A DNA stretch of 64,000 nt from Archegozetes longisetosus (GCA_018873245.2 JAEMBT020000001.1:6848220-6912219), one strand, 5' to 3'; positions 34,705 through 49,342 are shown, counted from the first letter of the stretch. A program made the numbers and translations. The notes: generated from the letters alone by a model not told the origin.

Positions 34705-37700
34705 CTACCATTTATCATGATTTTTATTAACAACAATGCCATTAAGTTTAGTATTTTCAACGACATTATAATCATTATTATCATTATTCTGTTCAGAATT
34801 AACATAAGAAACCATTCGTTTGGACATTCTGGCAGCAGCCGAAGAGCTTTTAATAGATTTTTTAATACTAGAATTAACAACACTATTCTGTGTATAATAA
34901 GCGCTTTGAAACCTTTGGACCCTACCTTTAAGGCAGGGACAGAAAGATTGTAAGAAAGTTCGCCTGTACTTTTGGCTTAACAAGCAGTATAAAACAAAAT
35001 TTCCGGCAGCATTGATGGCCATCAAGAAGTTGAACAGATTGCCTAAAGCGCGGATAAGTACACCTGAATTGGTATTTTGGTCGACGTCATGAAATGCCGA
35101 ATATATTAGAGTTATAGCTGTCGGTAATTGACAAATCAGGAACAGCAGCACCACTGCGATCAACATTACTGTGATCCGAGATTCTTGTTTTGATGAGGTG
35201 TCCGGTGTGGCCTATATTCAAAATTTTAGATACATAATAGATGTTATAACTGATTTTTGTTTGTGAGTGGGAGAAGATTGTAGTTATTTTTAGACTAATA
35301 AGGAAAGTTAATTTAGATTTTTGTATGTGTAGGGGCAAAATTCAATTAATTATCGCTTTAGAGAAGAAAATTCGAAAAAATTTAGATAAAGCGCATTATA
35401 GAAATTGCATTAGAATTTTGTCTTTCAAGAGGGAAAATATTAATAAGTTTTAGGCAAATGATGAAAGTTAATTCAGATTTTATATACTAAGAAAATAAAT
35501 TAAGTTAACTGTTTAGACAAGAAATTTCTTTAGAAATAGGATAAAAATGTTATAAAAAATTTGCTAGCGCAAAAAATATCAATAAACTTTAGACACACGA
35601 TAAAAATTAGTGCAAAAATTAGCGTACAATCATTCTGTCTGCGAAAAATGAACAAAATATGAAAAATTCTTAGATATCGAATAGAAATTATCTCTTAATT
35701 AATGTTCGTCTCATCATATGCGCGAAAAAGATGTTAAGTTTTTGGCTCATTATTCCTCAGTCATTATGTTTGAAACGATAAGCAAAAGATTGTGCAATCA
35801 TTTTCTTGTTCTGTATATTAAAGAATTAATGAGTGAATTTTCTCTTCAACCAAATCTTTCTTTGACTATCATGTCATACACTTGAAGAGATTTTTAGCAA
35901 ATTAAGTTCATTATAACTTAAACTTGTGTTATATGCGTAACGAACATATAATATTCTTATATAAAGCATATAATGGTTTTATGATTAATCGATATAGATT
36001 TGTATTTTCATAACTAGATTAAAACTAGAAGAAAGTCCTGTGTCACATCGATCATCACGTCTAAGTCACACCTTAATTATGTTTTCATTACATAATACAT
36101 TCGATCATTCATTTTTTGGATCAATTTCTTACGTAGTATAGAAGATTCTTACGGTAGCTTTGATTAGACTCTTCTGGGAATCAATATTAAGCGTTTAGAA
36201 TTACGCTACTTTTTCAACTTAAATATCCTATTAACCTAAAGATTATTTGTGGTTTTGTAAAGATACTAATCACATAAGCGTAGATTCGATTCTAAGTTGT
36301 AAAGGCACTAAGTTATTCTATATTTACGCTCAAAAACTCAATAATCATTGATAGCAACTAGAAGTAATGGGTTGTGATAGAATGCTTTCCACCAGACCAT
36401 AATATAGAGGATATAAATAAACTTGCTTCATATTTTGTATAGTAATCACAGCATACCACAAATTGAATTTAATCACAAACTCATGCACATAACAGGAAAA
36501 ACCAGCATAGCAACAACTTTGTTGCTATCGCCGATTATTATGTTTTTAACTGTATAGAGATCGTCTAAAGGATGTTTGCCCTGAATAATCGATTTGATAA
36601 GATTTAGAAGTCTTCTTATCACTTGATATCACTTTTTTGATTTAGAAATAACTTACTTCTAACAAAAATAACTTATAAGCCACTGAAACTTTCTGTAAGT
36701 ATACAACAATCATTGCTTCTCGCAATGAGAGTTATTTTGTTTCACTCGTACAATGCATTTACAAAATTATTCTCATAATTTATCGAAAAATCTCACGTTT
36801 CATAAAAATTTTTAACTCAATGTTATTCAGAAAGTTACTTAATTGGTTATTATTTCACTTTATGACTGAAATAAAAAGCCTACTTCGTTACGCGAAGCAA
36901 CGATTGCTTAATATTTATAAATAGAAAGTATGAATGACATGTAAGTCATTTTTATTAGTGTTTTTTCAAGATTGATATTAAAAGATGAATTAGATTGGCT
37001 ATTGATTTCAAACTAACACGCTTTTCTAAAATTCAATAATTTTGAATTTGAACCTATAATTTAAATGTATAGAACTTGGAATTTTAATTGCCTTTTAATT
37101 AATGAAGGTATCTACATCGAAAGAAGAGCAAAGCACCTAACGTATCCTTAAATTTTAAAGTCAATCTTTTGCAACAATAGTTACTTCAGTATAACCACTG
37201 TTAGCTTGAGTAACATTGTCAACCAACTTATCAATCACATTGTTAATAATGTCTAGAGCTGAAGAATTATGCCAAGAGAATGAAAGCATGATAAATATTA
37301 TAATTGTGCTATATTCTCCATCTAAAGAATCTATCTAATTTTCTATAAAAGCTTTTAGTTTATGAATAGGGATTTCGCAAATAAGCATAAGAAAGCACGA
37401 AATCTCCAGATTCGAAGGTATAATTCTTCAACTCTAATCATATCCTGTCTCACGCCATACAATGAATATTCTCTGGTCTTTTGTAAACTGCGTGTTCATT
37501 TTTAAGAATAAATTTATGAAAATTTCGTATGAAAAACTTAAGTATCTAAGGAACTTATATGCATATTTTTTAGCATTCTAATGCGTAGCATGGGAACATC
37601 ACGCGCCCGAAATTTCACAATTTCTATTATATAAAGGTTTCAAATTCTACATCTCCGAAATTTCAAGATTTTGTTTGAAATTTAAGTAATGTTCAGAATA

Positions 37701-40700
37701 TATTAGAATTAGGTGAATAAAGAATTCATATTTGATTTGGTAGAATAACTCTGCAGATAGCTTTCATACTTTTTCTTCAATGCAAAATTCTGCTTAAAAT
37801 TTGACGCAATCGAATATTTGGTTATTATATTCAACAACTGATTGAAATTTTGAAACAAAAAATTGATTTAGTTTTGCACAAATAGTTTTATTGCTTTCCA
37901 ACAAATAAGAGGAATGTTGCGGAAAAATTTCTCAACAGAATGAATGTCAAATCTAAGGACAGATATTTTTAAGACAAGTCTACTGAAGACTAACTAGCCT
38001 TGAAATAAGAATTACTTCATCCACAAGAATCTAAAATATTTTGTTATGGAATCAAACGATTTTTCAAAGTAACAAAATAGATGACAAATCATAAGACATG
38101 TCTTTTGCTGGAAAAGGAGTTTCTTTTACAACTATCCACTTATTCGATATTCTTATCACATGAAAAATATTTCTTCTCTAATAAAATTAGGAACAGATGG
38201 AAATTATTTATTAATAGAGAAAATATAATTTATTATATCTTCCGGTTTGATACAGTTGAGGTCTTTTGCTGCCTAATGTCCTATAGATAAATAATTGATA
38301 TTTACTGTATCAGTACTTTTTGAAGTTCGACTTCAATAGCTTTTCAAAAGGGTGTGCAGTAGAAAAATAAATCTCACTAAGAAGCCATGAGTTTGTTTGT
38401 AAGCTATCTTTCTAGTGAACTCCAAGATGAAAATCAAGTTTCACTAATTGCTAGATCATTAGGAACCACTCTTTCTGAATGAACACATTTAATTTATTGT
38501 TGGACCTAGTATTGCGTTATATGTTTGTTTGCAAGTTTTTAATCTCGGATTCAATGAGTATTTAATTGTTTTCACTTGTTTTTGCCTAGAATAAGTCTCG
38601 TTTAACTATTCAATCAATTCAATTAATGTTTAGCTGATAGAAGCTTCAAGTTCATAATTGAAATAGCGAAATAGTACTTCTAGAGCCATAAAAAGTTTAG
38701 TTCGTTTTCTTTCTTCTCAATTAGATTGTTATTTTGGAAAAATTGATTTCTAGGGTAATTTCACTAAAACTCTGTGTACACTTGACTGAAAAGAAGAAAC
38801 TGTGTAAAACTATCTATCAATCACTTAATGATTAAATTCAAATATCGCTACAATATTGAAAATACTATAAGTTTATCAATCACTTAAGCAATGCATGTTT
38901 CTCTTTATTTAATTATCTGTCTTGACTCTTGTCTTCAATTTGTCCGCCTCTGCATCGCATCATTTCGTCTCAAGATCAACTTATAGTCTTTATTTAGAAA
39001 GCGAACAGTTTTTCGCACAATAATCACAAAATACATTGACATTGAGTGCAAATAAGAGAAGTCAAGTATCAGTTCTGAACAAATACAAAGTTAGTTAATT
39101 CACAACTATTTCATTAGTGGTAGCCTTTTGACCAGAACTTATTCTTTATTTGGCGAAAAGCAAGAAGAAAGCTTTGCGATAGCTTGATTTGAAGGTTTTT
39201 CGCGTTCAATATGTGAGCAAAAAATATGAAACTCTTGTCAAATCGTATGAAGACGTAATATTCGATTGAATAATCAATATTTACAATCGATTAAGCCTTA
39301 CGCTCATTTACGTGAAAATAAAATTCAAACTTTTATAAAAACTGCTAGTGTCTATCATTAAAATAATTTCTACTTGGAATCTAGCTTAATTTCCATTAAG
39401 ATTATTTTTGCATTTTGAAAAATCCCTCAAAGTCTTTTATTTGGTTGAGAAAACTAACTTTTTAAAGTAAAGCTTACTCAACGCTTTTAAAGTATAAAAG
39501 ACTTAAATATTCAGTTTGTTGAAAGCAAAAAATCGTTGCGTAATATTAAAACTAAGTTTTAAATTACTGTTCAAATAATTCAAAAACTTAAGCTTCATTC
39601 AAACGAGTTATACATTTAATAAATTAAAATTGCTGTCAAATAAATAATGAATTTTTCCTAATTTAATGCTGTGAACTGTTGCCTTAATATTATTCATTCA
39701 AGCTCTCAAGTCAAGTCAAGTGTAATATGTATTAAATTAACGAACGTTTTATATGTATCAAATTAATGAACGTTTTTCACCACTCATACAAATACAGAGA
39801 AAAAGGTGCAAAATCAGGAGAACAAACTTTAAATCATTACTCTTTCACACTCTAAGAAAAGATTAACTCAGAAGTACCAAAAGTAAAGTAAAGGCTTTTT
39901 GAGCAGTTAGAAAAAAATTTGATAATCGAATACCTAATTGAGTCTTCTATTAGCCAAAAAGAAGAACTAGTACTTACTGTAGCCGAAGTAGAAGATAAAG
40001 TGGATTTAAGTGCGCTCTCATTAGGTCTAGTCATCGTTCTTCTCTGTCTTCGGGAGATATGAACCGAACGGATGAGGAATGTATTGAAAATAGTGAGGAG
40101 AAGAAAGGGCACAAAAACAAACAATACCACTGTTGACCAGTAGTAGATAGTTTTGTACAAATCATTCTGACCTAACTCACTGAATGTCACTTGAAGGTAA
40201 GTCCTATTTGTTTCCGAGTTCTGTCGCTCTAATATTGTCCACTCGAACGGTGTCGGTAGTGTGAACCCGAAACACACGATAAATACACAGAATATCAGTT
40301 TACGAGCTCGAGATTCCGTGCAAATGACTTTTCCTTTCATTGGATGACAGACTGCGATGTATCTGTTAATTAAATTCTTTTTATTAAGGATTAAGATGTC
40401 TCCCGTTTCAATATTAATCTACAAATTACTTATTGTGCTATGCTATTGTTGTCAGAATTAAATGTTCTCAAAAGCATAAGTTTATTTAATAAGACCATAA
40501 AGTTATCTATAAATGGGAAAATTGAACTTTTAAAATCTATCATGGATTCTATATAAAAAGTCTGCTTTTTCTATAATCTAGTATTGAAACAATGCCTAAC
40601 ATGGACAGATGTAAGAGCTGACACTTTCCTGAAGTTTGATAGAGCTCTAAAAATATCAATTATCTCATAATTAACTTGAAACTGTTTTGAAGTATGCAAA

Positions 40701-41558
40701 TGAGCTATAAATAAACTTAAAGTGATATAGATTTTGACTTATTGTTCAAACCATCGAACATTTTTGCCAACAAAAAATGACAATAAAAGAAAACTTCTTA
40801 TCATTCAAATCAATAGCCATTTTTGGAGCCAAAACTTGAGATAGAGATAAAACACGAACTTTTATGATTGAGAAAAATATGAGAAACTTTTGCGCAATTT
40901 ATACAAATCATATTGAAATCTAAAAAAACTTTTCGAATGTGAATCATATGAAAAATAGATATTTAGGTCAATAAATAGACAGCTAGATATCCAAAAGAAT
41001 GAGAAAAAATAAACAAAAAACTTCTATTTTTGATTACCTCTCAATAGTGAACGTGACCGTCAGCCAAATGGATGTATTAGAAGATCCGTCACATATCATA
41101 ACAGCAAAAGGCCATAGAAGCCAATAGTAATAATATTTAATATCTTTGATGTTGGAATAGTGTCGAAAAGACAGGATGAAAGTGAATATAAGATATAACA
41201 TATCGAAAGTGGCCAAAGCCGCTAGATACCAGTTGGTCGACGACCGCATTCTTCTTCTAGTCATAATCACTATGGTTATTGTATTCCCAATCGTACCGAT
41301 TATCATAATTATGGGTACAAGAACTCTCTGTATCCAGAATCGTGACATTTCCAGAAAATTTAATAAACTTTCGTCAATATCTGACACAGGTTTTATATTT
41401 GACTCATTACAGGCTTGACTTTCGTTATTAAGCAGTGAAACGCACTCTATTATGGTGGAGACCATTGGGTTTAATTCTAATTCCATCGAGATATTGATCG
41501 TGTAGTTATTGTTATTGTTATTAATCGCGTGCAATATTTCTGATGAGTTCTCAACCAT
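34705..41558 (-). CDS. class A neuropeptide-type GPCR (FMRFamide-receptor-like)
   Basis: Exons 41558-41038, 40362-39978 and 35211-34705 (470 residues). Introns are 675 and 4,766 bases, phases 2 and 0. The N-terminus is extracellular with several N-X-S/T sites and an Asn run. TM1 has G-T-I-G-N. TM3 ends in E173-R174-Y175 followed by I-A-V-C-H-P, with the first intron splitting the Arg codon. TM5 is in exon 2. TM6 has F-L-I-C-Q-L-P-T-A in place of C-W-x-P, and TM7 ends N-F-V-L-Y-C-L. The motif H-P-M-K-G-K-V-x-C-T after TM3 and the C-Q-x-P-T-A form of TM6 are typical of arthropod FMRFamide-receptor-like proteins, so a small amidated neuropeptide is the likely ligand. The tail is Ser/Lys/Asn-rich with C-P-C as a possible palmitoylation site. 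Exact ligand unknown. Confidence 0.9.
36340..36545 (+). repeat. dispersed repeat, copy 1
   Basis: Shares blocks with 62915-63125 in the same orientation: AGCAAC..AGAAGTRATG, ATGCTT.CCA.CAGACCA.AATATA and GCATAGCAACRAC. Divergent, so probably an old interspersed element. Confidence 0.6.
37161..37289 (-). other. 42-codon open reading frame in the GPCR intron
   Basis: ATG at 37289 to TGA at 37161, with a composition that looks more like protein than its surroundings (D-I-I-N-N-V-I-D-K-L-V-D-N-V). A fair splice acceptor (TTCTTCAG) lies inside it, so it could be an unrecognised exon. No family recognised. Confidence 0.25.
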
Positions 41559-41615
41559 TTTTATGCCGGATCTTTGTAGTCTATTCTTTGTAACTCTTTC
41601 TTATCTCCCAGATTG

Positions 41616-41623
41616 GTATATAA
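41616..41623 (-). promoter_or_regulatory. possible TATA box of the GPCR gene
   Basis: TTATATACC on the minus strand, about 60 bases upstream of the ATG at 41558. Confidence 0.35.
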
Positions 41624-42082
41624 CTTTCATTTAGGATATTAAGTTAAATAGTTGGTACTCAACTCCTTTTTTCTACTTCTTTTGATGTTCTTATGATTGA
41701 TTTATGATTATTTTTCTTTTGCTTATGATTGACTGCAAATAATTAGTTTGAGAAAAGTTTTAAGTTATATATTATACAGAACATGAATTATAGATAAGTA
41801 TGAAAAATAAATTTATTCATAAACATGACTCTTTTGTAAGAATTTCATGAAATTTTATTTATCATAAGAAACGTAGGAAATGAGCCACAATTCATTAATT
41901 TTTATGAAAGACTAGCATCTACTAGGGCCTTATATTTGATTAAGTAGTTATGTCGCACTTTTAAATCAATCATGAACGATTTGATAGTTTTTATAATAAA
42001 ACAATATAATACTTAGGAAGAAAAAAGAGTGCTTCAAGAAGAAAAGATTAAAAAGTTAAAGCGATAAAAGCAAAATGAGAAG

Positions 42083-42155
42083 CGAGCCAACCAGGATTCG
42101 AACCTGGAATCTCCTGATCCGTAGTCAGGCGCGTTATCCGTTGCGCCATTGGCCC
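42083..42155 (-). tRNA. tRNA-Arg (anticodon ACG)
   Basis: 73 bases on the minus strand. The acceptor stem GGGCCAA pairs with TTGGCTC (one G-U), with discriminator G at 42083. The anticodon arm is CCTGA-CTACGGA-TCAGG, giving anticodon ACG at 42122-42120. The T arm is CCAGG-TTCGAAT-CCTGG. No intron. A TTTT run about 10 bases downstream (near 42073) serves as a Pol III stop. It reads CGU/CGC/CGA arginine codons once A34 becomes inosine. Confidence 0.96.
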
Positions 42156-42500
42156 TAATTGAGATGACCCTCAGTTATATATACTTTTGTCACATAGCAT
42201 TTCTAGAAAGTTTTGACACAGATTTGAATTAAAATTAAATGATGTTAGTTTATTTGGAGCATACCAAACAGTTTGAGCGAAAATCATTTGAAAAAATAGC
42301 TTATATTATGATAGCATTAAAATGCTGTTAAAAATAATCTATCAGCAAAAGTAATGATAAAAACTGGTTTCAAGCTCACTATATGTACATTGAGATAACT
42401 ACAAGTTCATAGCTATGCCAATATCACTTTGAACTGAGAGCTGACTATAGCGTTACTACACTTTTGAAAGTAGGGAAAATAGATACATTTGTGATACATA

Positions 42501-42653
42501 CTATCAAATTGAAGAGTAAAGTCAAACTTTTAGATATATACTTTCGTGCATAGCAATCATTTTCAATTAGAGATTGTACTATAGCTATGTTTTAATTGAT
42601 ACACAGTGAAGTATATATTTTAAGTAAAGTTTGACTACTTTTCAATTTGATAG
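42501..42653. mobile_element. TA-flanked MITE, 153 bases
   Basis: Ends CTATCAAATTGAA...TTCAATTTGATAG, with TA at 42499-42500 and 42654-42655. The arms extend imperfectly to about 33 bases (GTCAAACTTT words). Stowaway/mariner type. Confidence 0.75.
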
Positions 42654-45600
42654 TATCTTTTAGATAAGAATTAATTAAATCTGTATGCATTGAATGGTTA
42701 AGAACCATTATCAATAGTTGATGATTACTTAGATTTAAAGTCTCTCTTTGTATACAGAAAGCTATACTTTTTCCTACGATTCATTTGATGGAACGGTTTC
42801 TGGCTATGAAAGTACTTAACATTCAATTTAACTTTTCTATTACACTAGTTGTTGAAGCCTTGAAGAGGAAGTCGTTTCATACATTCATATATAAAACGAA
42901 TAGTAAATGAAATAATTAATGTCTAATATTTGAGGCACTACTCCAATGTGACAACCGATGACTTAATTTAAATGTAAATTTTTCTCATTATTTGAATTGC
43001 GAGACGAAATAATTACATTAATAAAAACTAATTTTCAATTTCATAGCACTAAGTGTTGATCTGAATCACAAGAAAAACACTTATCGATAGTAATGATGAT
43101 TATTAGCGCTCAAAATGGTATTGAGAAACAAGTGATAGATAGCTATCGTATGACCTCTTAAGACAAACAGTGAATTTAGTTGTATTGCTAGTCTAACAAT
43201 TGTCAGGCTTGAGGCCAAAGCAAATGTTAGCTACTAATGAAAAAGAATTTCTATACTATTAATCAAACGGAGAATAGAATTTAATTAAATTGAATACTGG
43301 ATAGCATTTTCAGATTCTTATTCAGGAATAAGTCGGAAAATAATAGATTTAGGTTTCACTTGTTTCAAACATTGTTATTTAAGGTTTTTTTGTTTAGTGT
43401 CAATCAATTTCTGTCAAATGTGACATTTGCCATACTATGATATAAGATATTGTGTGCTATCTTGATATTCGACAATATATTTATGAATCAGAATATTCCT
43501 AATTCTGGTTAACATTCATATTCCAAATGGAATTTGTTTCTGTTTTATTTTTTCTCTACGATCAAAGATCAAATTTTATTCACTTAGAAATTTGAGCTGT
43601 GTTCATACAATCTGGTATAGAATTCAATGTTCTTCTGATCGGAAATTCTATCTAAAAGTTCTGATCGAAAAATGCTTACGTGTAACGATAGAGTATACAT
43701 TGTCTATGCATAAGCTGTCAACATCTCAGAGATAAATACTGTTTATGGTGATCCAAAATCCAATGAATGATTCACTTTTTTGGTTTCTTTTCTCAAAACC
43801 ACGTTATGAATACTAAAATCGGTCATCGGGTACTGATATTTGAAATCCTACTCTATTTTTCTACTGAAATTCTTTGAAGGCCTTGCCTTTTACTATTTAT
43901 AGAAAATGTTGTAAAAATTTTTCTAATTTGTAATTCAAATATTTGTCTAGATTATAGGATTATCGAGAGCTTAAGGCATGGAATTTCCAAATGAATTATT
44001 ACTGAATAAACAGTTTCATCCTCTAATATTATAAATGCGAAATTGCCATTATTTTCTTGGACACACTTCAAGTTTAATCCTTTAAAAATTTTTAAAATCT
44101 AGTTTTATGTGACTGAAAGTTTGCAATTCTCGTTTTCATCACCAAAGGCCTAGCAGTAGTTAATGATCTGCAGAACCTAAACGAAACGAGACTGAAATCA
44201 TATTCAACATAAATATGAAGAGATTTTTCACCAAAAAAACTCATTGATATTTTGATGGTTACTTAAAAGTTTTTGAATTGAAAAAATGGAAGGGAAAAGT
44301 TAGCCAAAATGAAAAATTGTGAATTATTGAACTTTTGTTAAGTCTAAAATATATATATTGATAGAAACTGACTGGTTAATTTCTGCTCAAACAAATTGCA
44401 TAGCTATGTAATAAAATCCATAAAATCTGTTCATTCTTGAATACATATAACTGAATGGATTTTGTCCAACAGTTAGTTTTACGGATTTAGGTTTATTACT
44501 ATGTTTCGTAACACATTTAATATCCATCAGACTAGAATACACGAAAAATAGACTTAAATTGAATTCTTAATATACCAGAGCTTTGCGTAAGTGAATAAAC
44601 AAATAGTAAAAGTCAACTATTATTAAGCTCGAAAAAGTAGAATCATGCTTGATCTCGAAGCAATAAAATACTCCTATAAGGAAAGAAATCATCTCTTCAT
44701 TATATAATATTTGCATTGCTATTCAGCCTAGACTTGGATGTCAAGAATAAAGTAACAACTAATGATTCTAACAATTTCTGAAGATTATGAAATATGAAAA
44801 AATGATTTCAACTGATTTTTGAGACTCTTGTGATGCTAAAGCATTAGATTTTATGGCTTTTACTAAAGGAGCATTAAGAGTATGGTAATAATAGAGTCTG
44901 ATTTCACTGACAATTTATACATGTTGAACATTTTCAACAAAAAACATGACTAAGAAAAACTTAATAAATATATTCTTAGAAAAAACATCAACTCAAGTAA
45001 TGACTTCAGTAATAGAAATGAGAAATAAACTAAAAGATAATAACGTTTTAACTACAATCCATTTGGGCCGTAAAGCAGTTCTTGTGACTTACAATAAAAC
45101 ATACTAAAAATAAATTCTTGTTTACTAAGTAATTCTTTCAGAATTAGAGGTTTTATTAAATTAAATTTTTGCTCAAGTTTATTTATTTGAAGGGTTAGAA
45201 AAGAATTTTCAAATCAGTTGATATTATTTCGAGTACAGCTTTAGTATTCATAAATTAAATAAAAACTTTGCTCAATAGTTGAGTGCATAATCAGATCGTG
45301 GCATTGGTAATAGTGAATAGAGTGTAATGGAAGTAATTTCATCTTTGAAAAGAAGATTCGCTTCTTTCTCCATCAAATCGGATTAGAAAAATTTAAACCA
45401 GAATAGTGTTTATTATTGTCGAATGTTCTCGACATTCGTGATCTTTTCAAGTCAAATCAGATTTGTTTTTATTGGTCAATTTTCGTGAAGCTTAAATTAA
45501 CCAAAAAACTTTCAACAGGCTTTCAAAGTATAAAGTATCAAGCACGTATGAAGTTTTGGCATATTTGATAGAACTTATATCTTAATGAGAATGCTATTAA

Positions 45601-46384
45601 TCATTTTAGTATCTAAAATGAGTTTTTTGCTTGATGAAGTTTTATTGAGATAGCATAAGGAAAATTGATTGAGACAATAACTCATTGGAAATAAACTAAG
45701 GCTTCAATTGACTCTTTCCTATTATTATTGCAGTTCACGGTTTTTAACAATAATTCTTGAGTCTGAGTGATCGATAATTAGCATTGCTTATCATTTTCTT
45801 TTCTAAACACAAGCGTGATCTTCAATAATAATTCTTGATTTAGCACTCACATCAATATTAAATAAGTCTTTGAAAACGGGTGAAAGTCTAAAGACATTAT
45901 CTCATTTGAAGGTTTACTTTGTCAATTATTGATAGTTTTTATACAGGAAATACTTAATGAAAGTCAAAAGACAAATAATTTTAGAAATGTATATTTGAAA
46001 ATATACATCTGGTACAAAAATTTGAAATAATCTATTTTTCGGATTCAAACATTAAGCGAAATTCACGAAACTAGAAGCTAAAGCATGATAAACTTTCAGA
46101 TACTTACGTCTCTCCGAAAATAAATTCCCCTTTTGATAAAAACAGATAAAAATGTTTCAAATAAATCGCAGAAAGTTATTCAAACGCAAAATTAAACTTA
46201 TGATCAGAAACTTATTTCTTGATTCATAAAACCAGACACTGAATTGTGATTTAATATCCAAACAGATGCCAAAAGAGGCGAAAAGTGTTGTTGCGCTCAA
46301 AAAAGTTTGGTCTCGAATAGAAATAGAGATTAGGAATGGTTTGGAGAACTAGAGAGCGCAAGACTGATAAATGGAGAATCAGTT

Positions 46385-46386
<2 letters not shown>
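42654..46386. other. gene-free AT-rich stretch
   Basis: Only very short ORFs. No domain, RNA gene or clear repeat recognised. Confidence 0.45.

Positions 46387-46423
<37 letters not shown>
46387..46423. repeat. (CT)n microsatellite
   Basis: About 37 uninterrupted bases of alternating T and C. Confidence 0.95.
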
Positions 46424-46428
<5 letters not shown>

Positions 46429-46990
46429 TCGCTCATCTTTAGTTTTCATGTCTATAGTTATCGCTATTCCGCGCATATAATGATAAGTTTGTATTACTGA
46501 GTGATTTGAAGAAAGAAAAAGATATAAATTTTTATTTTTCCAATGAATTTGAAATTGATATGAAGAGGAGAAAAGGCTCTCAGATATTTTTGGTGATGAG
46601 ACAAATTTTCTCTAAATAGCCATTATTTGAAAACTGATAAAAATTGCTTAAATTGAGCTCATTCTAGAGAAATATGATTTGCTATTTTGTCCAAGTTTTT
46701 CAATTTGAGAATCACTTTCAAATTGAAGAGTTGTCTGAAAATAATTGATTACGTCTGTGAGTAAAGTATCGAAATGAGAGCAAAAAAGTTTGTGAATAAA
46801 AAATAAAACGTTTTTCAAACTATCGTTTGATTTATATGAATATCCCAAATAGTTATGAGAGATTTAAGAGACTAGATTCTAAGCTCTTTTTATCCCAAGT
46901 ATAAACTATCTGAGGCTTTCATAGAACAACTAAAGATAGCTTTTCCTCATGTTAAGTCAGTTGTTATGCTCACTAGTGTATTATTTGTAT

Positions 46991-47053
46991 GTCTGTTTGT
47001 CTCTGTGTCTGTCTGTCTCTGTGTCTGTCTGTCTGTCTCTCTGTCTGTCTGTA
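46991..47053. repeat. (GTCT)n-rich microsatellite
   Basis: Imperfect GTCT/CTGT repeats over about 60 bases. Confidence 0.9.
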
Positions 47054-49339
47054 TTACTGTGAAAAACTTCAATTATAAGAGAAAGGATAATTTATAACAC
47101 TATGTCTGTTCATGAACATTTTCATAAGATTTTAAGTGCTAAAAGTGCACATGACTTGCAATTATAACTAAAACATTAGTTATAACAAAAAGTGTTTAGT
47201 TCTTTTATGAACATTGGATTCTGTTTTATAGCGATTATTCGACTAAATAGACTGGAAATGTCTGCTATGGTACCCAAAAAGATTAACAATAGGCTGAGAG
47301 AGTGATAGAAACAAATTGTGAGTTTGAGTCACAAATCAGACCAATAGTTAGTATAGCTTTAGCTCGAAAAAGAAGAGAATAGCATTTGTGGTATTATAGC
47401 GTGATTTTGATATCCATCAATCTGTCAAAATGAATTATATCATGCTAACCATTAAGCTATCCCTTTATACTGCATCAAAATTTGGTGTCACTCTCTCTCC
47501 AAGTCTATAACTAACCCTAAGATTATTATATATTTAGTAATTGTCATGTATTTCATAATTATTTCTCTCGTGATTTTCAGTAGAAATGTTTAGAAATAGT
47601 TTATAGATGTTAATTTTGATAGATCATTTCTAGTTCGAGATGGATTTGAGTCAATTATTGAATAGTTGGCCACTAAGATGTGATAAGTTATCACATCCTG
47701 ATAAGTGACTGATAAGTGAGTGCTATAAAAACAATCACTTATCCTACTGGTCCAAGAAACAATTTAATTAATCCTCATAAACAACACTCTATAAATATTA
47801 AGTGAACACGCGTTAGCTCTCATCCATTATAACTTATTTCCGATGTGAACGTGAAGTACAGAAGAAAAATCAACTAAAACCTACACTATCAGTAGAATAA
47901 ATATAATTATTGCGGATCACACTCACTAACAATGATCTGTAAATTTGAAGTCTGCCATACAGTGTAGTTCTCATTGAATTGAATCTAATCTAAAATGATT
48001 TGCAACAATAGAGGAATAGAAGTGAACTAAAGTGTTAACATGTATTAAGAGGGAGTTAAGTAAATCAATGAAAAGTATGCTTGGAGTGAGCCCAAACTTA
48101 ATATTAATACAAATATAAATAGATTTGATATTTGTGTTGAAGGAATAGATGTTTCACTACAAAGAGATGGTTGAGCTGATGTATGGTAGAACTGATCTAT
48201 TGTTGATATAATAGAATTTTTTGCCTCTACTCAAAGCCATTAGAAGATTGAGTGCTATACTGGATCTAATAGGGCTTATAGAAGGATATCGTAGGCTTTA
48301 CTAATACATAAATCATTGAATTTAATAATGAAAACACCAAATCATAAATCATTTTGTTTCACATGTAATAATCGACGGATCAGTTATGAAAAGAGAGCAA
48401 AACTCGTGTTTTGTTTAGCATCTGAACGAAATTTATTCAAATTTGATAAAACTTTTGCCTCTAATTATGTCTGATCTAATAGAAAATGTATGCCTATTCT
48501 GAAAGACCTATTTGCAAGATGATTATTTCTTACTTTACTACAAACATCTATGATTAGAAAATTATGCATTTTATTGCCCTTAAAGTTACTCAACATCTAA
48601 TAGTCTTCAAGTGTTGTGGATATGATTTATGCATAAGAGAAATAAATATTTAGCTAACCAATTATTAGTGAAACTATAATTTGATAATGAAACACCTAAA
48701 ACTATCATAAACAGTAAACACAGAATAGTTATTACTGTAAACAATAAATTAATTTGTGACCTGAAAAGTCAAAACCATTAATATAATGACCAGAAAAGGA
48801 GTAACACAAATGGATTGTAATAATAGCGTCAAACGTAGTAATACTCACATGAATGGGCAGAGCAAAAGGCATATAAGGAATAGATATAAGAGTGAAATGA
48901 ATAGAAAAAGGATAGGAGACAAAAATAAACTTATAGGTTGTGAACGAAGAACAACACATCCTATAAAGTGTTTCTATAAGGCTATCGATGTATAGTATCT
49001 GTGGTTTAGTGTCTATGATAATAGTTAAGCATTAATGACCTCTAATGGGCTTAAGATGCTTTCCTACTTTGTTAGCTATAACTGATATTACGGAATCTCT
49101 AGATTTGGAAACTCATAAACTTTTAGTGATCGTTACTTCAGAATAACAATAATTTCTTTTTTTGGCTAAGATTATGGGCTTATGTAAGACTGAGAAGAAG
49201 TTGTTTTTCTTCCATTTCAGAATTCAACAAAGCTTTTAGACTTGGAATAGTCAAGTATATTCGTTAGTTAGCGAGAGATTAAACTTCCTAGATATTTCTT
49301 ACTAAACGTTAAGTATTACAATCATTCGATAGGCTTCAC
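47054..49339. other. gene-free stretch
   Basis: No supported gene. A segment near 47395-47465 (minus) resembles a Pol III box A but lacks a good T arm. Confidence 0.4.
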
Positions 49340-49342
49340 TTA

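Larger units (their letters stand above)
35212..39977 (-). other. 4.8 kb second intron of the GPCR gene
   Basis: AT-rich. It holds one copy of a dispersed repeat (36340-36545) and a 42-codon open stretch (37161-37289, minus). Nothing else is recognisable. Confidence 0.7.

Noticed and set aside
47270-47500. tRNA-like box A on the minus strand near 47465 and a box B-like stretch on the plus strand near 47320
   Set aside because: The boxes are on opposite strands and no cloverleaf can be drawn; at most a decayed SINE.
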